Of a stretch of DNA of 64,000 nucleotides, positions 15,807 through 24,368 are shown piece after piece (positions within the stretch are counted from its first letter, which is position 1; each line of letters starts with the position of its first letter). The stretch is from Abditibacterium sp. (GTDB lineage: Bacteria; Armatimonadota; Abditibacteriia; Abditibacteriales; Abditibacteriaceae): NCBI GenBank assembly GCA_030448265.1, contig JAUJNG010000002.1, forward strand, positions 248,001 to 312,000, read 5' to 3'. The translations under genes were made by a program, and so were the position numbers. The notes below the pieces were generated by a model. The model saw only the letters and a list, made by a program, of their open reading frames with translations. It made no database searches and had not been told where the DNA came from.

Positions 15807-18800
15807 TCAGTGGTAATCAGTGATATTGTGTATCTTGATTTCTTTTCCGCATTTTTCGTAGACGATTCTCATACCGCCTCGGTTATTGCCACCGTTTGGC
15901 AAGTCCATAGCCCATTTACCAGCAAGTGGACCTCCAAGAGCATGCTGATTATATCCTGCCTCACCTCTTTTCAGGATACCTATTCCCTTGTGATAACTTT
16001 CCTTCAAATTCGGTGGTAAGCCAGAATAAGCCTTTTTTGCAGAAGGCAGTTGGATAATCTTTTTAAATGGCGAAATATTACGAGATTTTCCACTAGCCTT
16101 GGCGAGTGCTTTGGCGAGTGCTCTTCTGGCAAACCTTGCAGCTGCTTTCGCGCTCCCGCCTCCACCGACAGAGCCCATCGCCATTTCCGCAGCCCTGTGG
16201 GCCATCCTATCCCTATCCGCCTGACTAAGCCCATTCTGGCGTGATGGGGTTGGTGATGGGGTTCGTGATGAGAACCGTCGTGGATTAGGGCCTGCACTAT
16301 CTACATCCATCAGCCCATACTCATCTATAGAGTTGACCGAATCGTTATTAACGAACGCATAGAGATTAACCCCGCCCTCTTCTTCAATGGGATCACGATT
16401 CAACCATCGTCCATCCCCAGACGAGTAGAAGCGATAGCCATAGTCAATCAGCCCGCTGTAAGCGTGATATTCCTTAGTCGAAAAGCGATAAGGATTCTCG
16501 GCCGCCCGCTCCCCCGAAGCCTCCAGCGTATTTCCGAAAGCATCATAGGCATAGCGCCCCACCAGCACCCCCTGTTCATCGGAAAGCGCAGTCACATTCC
16601 CGCCGCCGTCGTAGTGGAAGTAGGAGTGCCCACTGTGAGACGTGCGCGCCAGAATCCCGCCGATGTTTCCATCGCGCGTGTAGTGCGCCGTCGCCTGGTT
16701 CGCGTCGTTGCGCTCCTGAATCACGTCCAGCCCACCGAAGACGCGCCGCACCTCACTACTCTTGACCCACGCGCCATTGGTGTAAGTGAACTCGCGCGAG
16801 ATCACCTTGCGAGAAGCGTAGTCGTAGGTGAACTCGCTCTTGCGCGTGGGCGCATCGGCCACATTGCGGCTCTCGATTCTCACCAGGCGGTCAGCCTCGT
16901 CGTAAGTGTAAAGCGTCTTGCTGCCGTCGCTGCTTGTGGTCTGGGTGAGGTTGCCGCTCGCGTCATAAGCGAAGCCGCTGTTCTGCACCTCGTCGCCATT
17001 GACGCTGGTGGAACTCGCCACGATCTGGTTGAGGTCGTTGGCCGTGGAGCGAGTCAGGGTGCTGCCACGGATGGTGATGTTCTCCGCTCGCGTGCGGTTG
17101 CCCATGCTGTCGTATTGAAAGGTGTTGGTGTAGTCCGAGTAGGCGGCTCCGCCTCCGCCCATCGAGGTCGAACGCTCGCCCACCAGTTGATCCACCGCAT
17201 CGTAGAAGTAGCCGACCTCCTGCGGCAGGTTGTCGCCCAGATTCGCCCGCACGCCGGTCTTCACATCGCGGTCGTCGTAGCCGTAGGCGTAGCTCGCCAG
17301 GGTGCCCCCGCCACCGGTGAGGTTCTTGACCCGCGTCAGGCGGTGCAGGCTGTCGTATTCCTGCTCGGTTCTGGTGCCGTTGGGCAGATCGAGACGCGCG
17401 AGCATCTCCGTAGCGCCCGCGTAATTGTAGGTGAAGGTGCCCGCGCCGCTCGTGAGCGTCCTGAGCCGCTCTAAAGCATCGAAGCTGTAGCTCTGGCTCT
17501 GAACCCCGCCACTGGCGCCGCGCCCCACGCTCTGGCTGGTCAGGCGACCCGCGCCGTCGTAGCCGAACTTCTGCGCGTCGTCTGCCCAGGGGCCATTCAA
17601 CCCCAGCAGACGCCCCGTGCCGGAGTAGCTGAAGCCGTGGGTGCCCACACCGTCCACCACCTGCTCCACGTCGTCCAGAGCGTTGTAGCTCAGGCTCACA
17701 TCCGCCATCGTGGGGTAGTTGATCCCCGTCAGGTTCGAGTTGGCGTCGTAGCTGTAGCTCACCACTCGCCCGCGCGCGTCTTTGCTCGCGCTCACCAGGC
17801 CGCCGCTGTAAGAGGTGCTTTCGCTCTTGCCGTCGTGATACGTCTTCTGCGTCACCCGACCCGAGGCGTCATAAGTCCACTGCGTGCTGTGGCCTTTGGC
17901 ATCCAGCAGCCGCACCATGTTGCCCTCGGCGTCGTAGTCCATCTGCAAGGTGTTGCCGTTGGCATCCTGAACCCGCACTAATCGCTTGAGCGCGTCGTAG
18001 TCGTAGTAGCTCTTTCGGCCCGCGCGGTCTTTGGTCATCCCTGGCAACCCGCAGCACGCGTAGTCGGTCTCTTCGGTTGTGGCGTCGGGATAGCTCACCT
18101 TGGTGACGCGGTTGAGAGAGTCATAGGTATAGGAGAGCGTCAGCCCCGTCTCGTCGGTTTGCGTCGTGAGACGGCCCACATTGTCGTAAGTGAAGGAGCC
18201 CAGCGTCGCGCCGTCGCGCACCACGCTCGACAGCCGCCGCGCCGTGTTGTAGTTGTAGGTCGTGGTGCCCAGAGGATCGGTGACCGTCGCAGGGGCGCCC
18301 CACGCCGTGTAGGTATAGTTGCTCACCCCGTCTTCACTGCTCATCACCGTGAGCTGATGCTGCGCGTTGTAACCCGCCTTGAACACCGTCACGCCGTTGG
18401 CATTGACCATGCCGATCACGTTCAGGCCGTCGTCCGAGTAGGCCACCTGCGTCACGTTGCCCTTGGGGTCGCTCGTGCTGACCACGTTGCCCTGGTCGTT
18501 GTAATCGAAGGAGGTGATATGGCCGCGCGCATCCGTCACCGCAACCGGATCCAGGGTCTTGGAGGCCGCCGTGCCGTCGCCTGCCGCGCCGTAGTCATAG
18601 GAAACGCTCTCGCCGGTGGGCGCCGCCTGGCTCTGGATGGCCACTTCGCTCAGGTTCTTGCCCGCCTGCGCGTCTTTAGCTGAAGTGTCGATCAGCTTGG
18701 TGGCAGCCAGAGTGGTCGTTTTGCCGCGATGATCGGTAACGACGGCCTTGTGCCCGTCCCAGGCGAACTTCTCCTTTTGACCCAGAGGATCGCTGATCGT

Positions 18801-21530
18801 CACGCTGTCCTCGTGGGTGTTATGCACTGCCTGATAGACGTAGGCGAAGTTCCACGGCCCCTGCGGCGTGTTCATCTGCCGCACGTTGACCTTGTTGTCG
18901 TAGGTGTATTGGAAGGCATAGCCTCCCATGTCGATGCACTCCACCAGGTTGCCGTAGGCGTCGTAGGAGAAACTCGCCGACCGGTCGAAGGGGTCATGGG
19001 CCGCTACCAGACGGCCGTTGGCGTTGTAAGAGAAGCGCACCGTTTTGCCGTCGGCGGCGGTGACGCTCCCGATCAGCACCTGATGTGCGCTGGGCTGGAT
19101 GTAATGGAAAGTGAGCGTGTGGCCGAAGCGGTCGCGCTCCGCCAAAAGCATCGGCACGCTGGAGGAGATGCCTTCCTGCACCCCGAAAAAGCTCTTGTCG
19201 CCTTCGGGCGAGGTCAGCACGAAGCCGGTGCTGCTGGTGCGGGTGAGGGTGTCGTAAACCCCGCGCTGCGAGCGGTATTGAACCTTGTAGTCAACCACCG
19301 CAATGGGGTCGTTTTCCGGCTCGAAGACCATCTGCTTGCCGTCCGCCGAGAAGAGCGTGATGCGGCCCCAGCCGTCCTTGTCGCTGGGCGCTTCCACCAG
19401 GTGCGCCCCCAGGTTCAAACTCCACTTGTTGCCCACCGGCGAGACGTAGTTGGAAGCGTCGTGGCTGTTGTAGGAGAGCGTCACGTCGATGGAAGGGCCG
19501 TAGGCCGGATCATACCAGAGCGGCGTGTCGTTGATGAACACGTTCTGCGTCAATTGGTTGACTTCCACGCCTGGCGTGCCGCGATTGGGCGGACAGCCGC
19601 CGTTGCAGCCGCGATTGGCCGGATTGCGCCCCAGCCCGTTCTGCGGCCCCACCACATAGCAGGTGCCGCGCAGCGTCCGCATCTCGCCTTCCGAAAGCAG
19701 CGCCACGCGCGGCGCCGTCTTCTCCTCCGCAGGCGCCGCTTTTTTCGCCACGATTGTGGGCGCCGCCTTGCCGGTTTTGGGCGTCGCTTTGAGAGCGGGC
19801 GCCTGGGCCAGCCAGCGCACGGCACGGGCCTCTCGCCAGTTCGTGTGTTGGGCGACTTGTGTTTTGGGGGCGGAAGCGAGCCTGAGGCCCGCTCCCGACC
19901 ACTCGCGGCCCAACTGGGCGAAGGAGAGCGTCGAGCGCATCCCGTCCTGAGGATTGATCAGACTGGCGGTGCCGCGCCGCGCGTCCAGAGAGCGCACGAT
20001 CATGAAGTGGCCTGGCGCGTCCGGCTTGGATGGAGTGGTGGCTTTCGCTTTGGCCCCCCGTGGCGAACCCTTGAGATTCGGAGTCGGAAGCGGCGTGTAA
20101 TGCAGAATCAGGGGCAGGGGAAGCGCCGCCAGTTGCGCCGGACGAGCGCGAAAACCTTCCACTTTCAGCCCTTCGCGCGCCGCGATGTCGCGCAGCTGCG
20201 CCAGCGACAAGCCCCTTTCCCCTGCGGGCCGCAGCGCCGCCACACGGCGAGCCGCTCCGTTCTGGCCCAGTTCGTCGAACACCATCGCCAGGGCGAGCGG
20301 GCCGCAGTTGAGCGCCGCCAGCATCTCCTCGCGGTCGCTGCTTTTCACCTTGAGCTGACGCAGCCAGTAGGCGGCCCAGGTGCGCCGCCGCCAGTGCTTG
20401 TCGTTGTGCAGCAGCTCTTCGAGCATGGGCCGCGCTTCGGCCCAGCGTCCTTCCACGATGTAGAGGTCGGCCCAGCGTTCGTAGGCTTTTTGATGCGCCT
20501 CGTAGCTCATCTCTCCTGGCGTGGCACTGGTGATCTGCATCACCTTCTGGTAAAGATCCTGCGCCCTGTTGGGCTGAGAGGTGAACTTGGCGTAGTCGGC
20601 GATGTGGATAAGAGCTTCGGGCAGCCAGGGGCTACGGGGATGCTTCCTGATGTAAGCCTCCATGTCCCGCACCGATTTCTTGAAGCGTCCCGCGTTCCAG
20701 TCCAGCATGGCCAGGGCGAACTCGCGGTTGGCCTCTTTGGCCGCCTTGACCCGCTTCTGAGCGGCCTCGAGGCGCAGCGCCATCACGCGCACGCCAGGCG
20801 CAAGCCCCGCCATCTCTGCAGACGGCAAGGGAGTTCGCAGGCCCTGCGGGAAGCCCGCGGCGCGCAGCTGCCTATCGATCTCGGCTTCGAACTCAGCAGG
20901 TTCGGCAGGCGCCGCCGGTGCCAGAGCGCCGCAGGCGCCGCCCTGCCCGCTCACTTCCTTCTGCGTGGGCACCTGCCCCTCCGCCAGATCAAGCGGCACG
21001 ACGGTGGTATAGGGGTTGGGAACGTAAAGCTCGGCGCTGGGCACGATCTGCCCTGGCACGCTTTCACGCCGAGGCCGATCCGCACGCCTTGGGTTGCTTC
21101 CCAAACCCGACACCTCAACAGCGCCGCCTGGAACTGATCTTCCCGCAGCCGATCTTCCCGCGCTCGTGCGACCCGCAACTGGAGGTTTGGGAGCCTGCGC
21201 CAGCAGCGTCTTCATCCCCCGCGCCATCTCCTCGCGGCGCCTGGCATCGCGCCGGCGCGATTCGACGAACCACTGCGGCGCCCCAGGCGCTGAGGGGCCG
21301 GAAACGGTCCCAGCCCGTTTGGGCGCGCTCTGGGCCTGAGCGTTTCGCAGCGTCAGTGCCCCAGGGAACACGGCCTGACTCAGCACGAACGCCACCAGAG
21401 TGGCCGTCGCCACGATTTCGCGCCGCGCTGCACCCTTAGCAACAACGGGATCCGACGAAACGGGCGCTGCATTGCCGCTACGACGAAAAGAACCAAGGAG
21501 AGAACGACCGGAGGAGAAGAAACGCGACAT
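15807..21530 (-). CDS. Exported TPR - C39 peptidase - Rhs/YD polymorphic toxin
   Basis: About 1907 residues from ATG 21530; the frame extends to a TTG at 21599. A signal peptide (VAFVLSQAVFPGALTLRNAQAQ region) is followed by a Pro/Arg-rich linker, TPR-like helices (about residues 260-400), and a C39-type peptidase domain with NCGPLALAM (Cys ~409), GHFMIV (His ~508) and INPQDG. Next come long YD repeats from about residue 660, the Rhs core end DGRWLNRDPIEEEGG...IDEYGL, and a ~150-residue tip ending GMRIVYEKCGKEIKIHNITD, which resembles ParE/RelE-like (BECR-fold) RNase toxins. The peptidase could cut the cage or release the tip. It is followed by its putative immunity gene. It forms an operon with two upstream exported proteins. 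Confidence 0.85.
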   Translation of the reverse strand: MSRFFSSGRSLLGSFRRSGNAAPVSSDPVVAKGAARREIVATATLVAFVLSQAVFPGALTLRNAQAQSAPKRAGTVSGPSAPGAPQWFVESRRRDARRREEMARGMKTLLAQAPKPPVAGRTSAGRSAAGRSVPGGAVEVSGLGSNPRRADRPRRESVPGQIVPSAELYVPNPYTTVVPLDLAEGQVPTQKEVSGQGGACGALAPAAPAEPAEFEAEIDRQLRAAGFPQGLRTPLPSAEMAGLAPGVRVMALRLEAAQKRVKAAKEANREFALAMLDWNAGRFKKSVRDMEAYIRKHPRSPWLPEALIHIADYAKFTSQPNRAQDLYQKVMQITSATPGEMSYEAHQKAYERWADLYIVEGRWAEARPMLEELLHNDKHWRRRTWAAYWLRQLKVKSSDREEMLAALNCGPLALAMVFDELGQNGAARRVAALRPAGERGLSLAQLRDIAAREGLKVEGFRARPAQLAALPLPLILHYTPLPTPNLKGSPRGAKAKATTPSKPDAPGHFMIVRSLDARRGTASLINPQDGMRSTLSFAQLGREWSGAGLRLASAPKTQVAQHTNWREARAVRWLAQAPALKATPKTGKAAPTIVAKKAAPAEEKTAPRVALLSEGEMRTLRGTCYVVGPQNGLGRNPANRGCNGGCPPNRGTPGVEVNQLTQNVFINDTPLWYDPAYGPSIDVTLSYNSHDASNYVSPVGNKWSLNLGAHLVEAPSDKDGWGRITLFSADGKQMVFEPENDPIAVVDYKVQYRSQRGVYDTLTRTSSTGFVLTSPEGDKSFFGVQEGISSSVPMLLAERDRFGHTLTFHYIQPSAHQVLIGSVTAADGKTVRFSYNANGRLVAAHDPFDRSASFSYDAYGNLVECIDMGGYAFQYTYDNKVNVRQMNTPQGPWNFAYVYQAVHNTHEDSVTISDPLGQKEKFAWDGHKAVVTDHRGKTTTLAATKLIDTSAKDAQAGKNLSEVAIQSQAAPTGESVSYDYGAAGDGTAASKTLDPVAVTDARGHITSFDYNDQGNVVSTSDPKGNVTQVAYSDDGLNVIGMVNANGVTVFKAGYNAQHQLTVMSSEDGVSNYTYTAWGAPATVTDPLGTTTYNYNTARRLSSVVRDGATLGSFTYDNVGRLTTQTDETGLTLSYTYDSLNRVTKVSYPDATTEETDYACCGLPGMTKDRAGRKSYYDYDALKRLVRVQDANGNTLQMDYDAEGNMVRLLDAKGHSTQWTYDASGRVTQKTYHDGKSESTSYSGGLVSASKDARGRVVSYSYDANSNLTGINYPTMADVSLSYNALDDVEQVVDGVGTHGFSYSGTGRLLGLNGPWADDAQKFGYDGAGRLTSQSVGRGASGGVQSQSYSFDALERLRTLTSGAGTFTYNYAGATEMLARLDLPNGTRTEQEYDSLHRLTRVKNLTGGGGTLASYAYGYDDRDVKTGVRANLGDNLPQEVGYFYDAVDQLVGERSTSMGGGGAAYSDYTNTFQYDSMGNRTRAENITIRGSTLTRSTANDLNQIVASSTSVNGDEVQNSGFAYDASGNLTQTTSSDGSKTLYTYDEADRLVRIESRNVADAPTRKSEFTYDYASRKVISREFTYTNGAWVKSSEVRRVFGGLDVIQERNDANQATAHYTRDGNIGGILARTSHSGHSYFHYDGGGNVTALSDEQGVLVGRYAYDAFGNTLEASGERAAENPYRFSTKEYHAYSGLIDYGYRFYSSGDGRWLNRDPIEEEGGVNLYAFVNNDSVNSIDEYGLMDVDSAGPNPRRFSSRTPSPTPSRQNGLSQADRDRMAHRAAEMAMGSVGGGGSAKAAARFARRALAKALAKASGKSRNISPFKKIIQLPSAKKAYSGLPPNLKESYHKGIGILKRGEAGYNQHALGGPLAGKWAMDLPNGGNNRGGMRIVYEKCGKEIKIHNITDYH

Positions 21531-21639
21531 GAGAAGAGAAGAAGTCAGAAACAGTGGAATAGAATCCAATGGAATAGAACCCAGTGGAGTTGGAAGCAAA
21601 AAATGAAGAAACGATCAGGCGCGACAGAAGGGAAGAAAC

Positions 21640-24366
21640 TTAAGGCTCAACCTGCACCGTGACCTGAAATTTCTGTGGCTCGTCGTTAAAACCGCGATGA
21701 GCGCGCTCGGGATCATCACGCCATCCGGTTTCCCCCACGCCTATGTTGGCCCCGTCCTGGTCGTCAACCACTAAGGTAAGGGTGATGCTGGTGGACACAC
21801 TCACAACCGGCGCGCGCCACTGCGTGGCCAGTCCTTTGCCCGATGTCGAGGCACCGTTTGCGGAAAGGAAGGTGCCGCCCGTAGCCGTCCAGGTGTAGGT
21901 GCAGGAATCGGAGACGTCTCGTGAGGTGACCACACCGTCGGCGATGCGCTCCATCACGTCCCAGTCGCTGGCCCCGAAAGCATTGAAGGTTCCCACCGCG
22001 CCGCTGCGGATCTTGGTGTTCTGTTGGGGCCAGCGAATGCCGGCGCAGGAGATGGGCTGCCCCTCTCGCCAATCCACGAAGGGCCGGTCGGGATTTTGTT
22101 CGTGGGTGTAGGCGAAAAGCGAGACGCCATCGGCGTCGGTCGTGCCTGTAAAAAGGGTGTTCGAGGATTCAACGCGAATATTGTAGCTTTGCCCCGCCAC
22201 CAGTTGCACGTCGATGGGGTGCAGCGATTGAGTCAGAGCGGGCAGGTGCTGGCCTCGATTCAGCATGTTATGCACCAGAACGCCGTCGATGTAAACGTTG
22301 CACCCGTCATCCGAAAAGATGGACAGGCGAGTGTCGTTACGGGCCGGAATGAAGATACCCTCGAAGTTGGCGTAGAAAGGCAGGACGGCGGGCACGTTGC
22401 GATGATTGGGCCCCAGCGTCGCATTGGCCTGGTCCGAGGCAGCGAGGCGCACCGCCGACCAGGGCGCGCCTTCCATGTTCTCCAGCACGTCCGCCAGAGG
22501 CCGAACCGGACCGGGGCCTTCGGCGGGGGGTAACGGCCTCGGGGTGGCACTGGCGGGGGTCGAGCCGGCGCCCACACCGCTCGAGTTGACGGCGAACACA
22601 ACGTAGTAGTAGGTCGTGCCGTTGACCAGACCGATGTCTGTGCAGGACGTGTGGCTCAGGCCCGTAGCGACCATCGTGTAAGGGCCGCCCGCGGCAAGAG
22701 CCCGCTTGAGGCTGTAAGTCGTGGCGAAGCTCACCGGCTGCCACGAGATTCGCACCTGACGATCGCCCGCGGTGGCCACGATGGTGGGAGCCGATGGCAG
22801 GGGAGCCGGGATGGACGTCACGCGATTGGAAGCCGGGCTTTCGCCGCCGCCTTCACTGCTGGCTCTCACAACGTAGTAGTAGGTCGTGCCGTTGACCAAA
22901 CCCGTATCAATGAAAGATGTGCCGTTGACGGTGGCGAGGGGGGCGCCAAACTCGCTGCCGGGAAAGAAACTGCCTGGAGCGGTGGAGCGATACAGGTTGT
23001 AGCTGGCGGCGGCGCCGATGGCGCTCCAGGAGAGGGTGATCTGAGCGCCTCCTGGGGTCGCGCTCAGCGTCGGCGCACCGGAGGGTGTTTCTGCCGGAGT
23101 GGCGCTGGCGGGGGCCGAGTCGCCGCTGGTGCCTGCCGCATTGACGGCTCTCACGACGTAGTAATAGGTCGTGCCGTTGGTCAGCCCGGTGTTGGTGAAA
23201 GAGGTGCCGGTCACATCGGCAGCGATAATCGTAGAACGCTCGCCAAGCGAAGAGGAGCGTTTGATCGTATAACTCGTCGCGCCGCCCATCGCATTCCAGG
23301 ACAAAGTGACTTGGGCATCCCCTGGGGTCGCCCTCAGCCCGGTAGGTGGATCGGGAGCCCCCGCTACAGGAGCGGGCTGGACCGAAACCTCATTGGACGC
23401 CGCACTGTTGGTGGCTCCAACGGTGGCTTTGACCGTGTAGTAGTAAGTGGTGCCGTTGGACAGATCAGGGTCGGTGTAACTCGTGCCGTTGACGGTGGTC
23501 AGCGCCGCGCCGGAGTCACTGCCCGGGGCGGTAGAACGATACAGTTTGTAGCTCGTGACGCCATTGACCGCACTCCAGGACAAATCGACCTGCGTGTTGC
23601 CAGGCGTTGCGGAGAGGCGGGGCGCTGCCAATTGCGGCGTTGCGCTCACAGAGTTCGACGCTGGGCTGTTGCTGCTATCGTTGACAGCTGTGACGACGTA
23701 GGAGTAGGTCGTGCCGCCGGTTACGCTGGTATCGCTATAAGAAGTGCCCGAGGTCGTGAACAGGTCATTGACATTGCTCCCGGTGGTGGAACGATAGATA
23801 TAGTAACCTGTGGCGTCTTGGACGGGGATCCAGGATAAATCGACCTGCCCCACGCCCGCTGTGGCGGAAAGCCCAGTCGGTGCGGCCAACCTCTGGCGGG
23901 GCGTCGCACTCACTGTGGCTGAACCGGAAACTCCAGCGCTGTTGCTCCCTGAAATGTGGAAGGTATAGGTGATCCCGTTGGTCAATCCGGTGACGGTGTG
24001 TTGTGTGCCACCGACATCCATAATCATCATCGTTATGTCATTGACTTGGTTTGTTACACGGATCCCGAATCGGCCTCCTTCGATACGGGTCCAGGAAAGA
24101 TTCACATGGCCGTCGCCGGCCACCGCTGTTGCTGTGAACTCCGTCTGGGCCCAGGCGCCTCTCTCCAGCAGACCAAGGCAGCAGACAAAAAGAGCCAGCA
24201 CTACGAATCGGGCCAAGATCGCGCGCAACCGCGCCCAACCATAGCTCTGCGCTCTGCTGCGGGTAGTGCGATGAGTCGCGCCATCCACTCGATCAGATCC
24301 CGTAGTGGGCAATGGCATAGACGTCAGGGGAAAAACGGCGGCGTGGGGAGTGGGAGTCTGGGGCAT
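21640..24366 (-). CDS. Exported multi-FN3 protein with PA14-like domain
   Basis: About 908 residues. After a long n-region a hydrophobic signal (VVLALFVCCLGLLERGAWAQ) precedes six or seven fibronectin type III repeats (each with DLSWSxVxGA.SYKLYRST and NGTTYYYVV-type strands; residues ~70-610). A PA14/GLEYA-like beta domain follows (FEGIFIPARNDTRLSIFSDD, YIDGVLVHN; ~620-750), then an Ig/PKD-like C-terminal part (YTWTATGGTF). Such proteins bind cell-surface polymers or other proteins. It lies 109 bp before the Rhs start and 2 bp after the upstream gene, so it is likely a structural partner of the Rhs protein at the cell surface. Confidence 0.8.
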   Translation of the reverse strand: MPQTPTPHAAVFPLTSMPLPTTGSDRVDGATHRTTRSRAQSYGWARLRAILARFVVLALFVCCLGLLERGAWAQTEFTATAVAGDGHVNLSWTRIEGGRFGIRVTNQVNDITMMIMDVGGTQHTVTGLTNGITYTFHISGSNSAGVSGSATVSATPRQRLAAPTGLSATAGVGQVDLSWIPVQDATGYYIYRSTTGSNVNDLFTTSGTSYSDTSVTGGTTYSYVVTAVNDSSNSPASNSVSATPQLAAPRLSATPGNTQVDLSWSAVNGVTSYKLYRSTAPGSDSGAALTTVNGTSYTDPDLSNGTTYYYTVKATVGATNSAASNEVSVQPAPVAGAPDPPTGLRATPGDAQVTLSWNAMGGATSYTIKRSSSLGERSTIIAADVTGTSFTNTGLTNGTTYYYVVRAVNAAGTSGDSAPASATPAETPSGAPTLSATPGGAQITLSWSAIGAAASYNLYRSTAPGSFFPGSEFGAPLATVNGTSFIDTGLVNGTTYYYVVRASSEGGGESPASNRVTSIPAPLPSAPTIVATAGDRQVRISWQPVSFATTYSLKRALAAGGPYTMVATGLSHTSCTDIGLVNGTTYYYVVFAVNSSGVGAGSTPASATPRPLPPAEGPGPVRPLADVLENMEGAPWSAVRLAASDQANATLGPNHRNVPAVLPFYANFEGIFIPARNDTRLSIFSDDGCNVYIDGVLVHNMLNRGQHLPALTQSLHPIDVQLVAGQSYNIRVESSNTLFTGTTDADGVSLFAYTHEQNPDRPFVDWREGQPISCAGIRWPQQNTKIRSGAVGTFNAFGASDWDVMERIADGVVTSRDVSDSCTYTWTATGGTFLSANGASTSGKGLATQWRAPVVSVSTSITLTLVVDDQDGANIGVGETGWRDDPERAHRGFNDEPQKFQVTVQVEP

Positions 24367-24368
24367 GG

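Noticed and set aside
14457-21137. Long plus-strand frames (336-802 aa) opposite the Rhs genes
   Set aside because: They are GC-driven antisense frames of YD-repeat coding DNA; the repeated His/Val/Arg patterns mirror the YD repeats.
22651-23838. 395-aa plus-strand frame opposite the FN3 protein
   Set aside because: Antisense to regular FN3 repeats that show clear domain periodicity on the minus strand.
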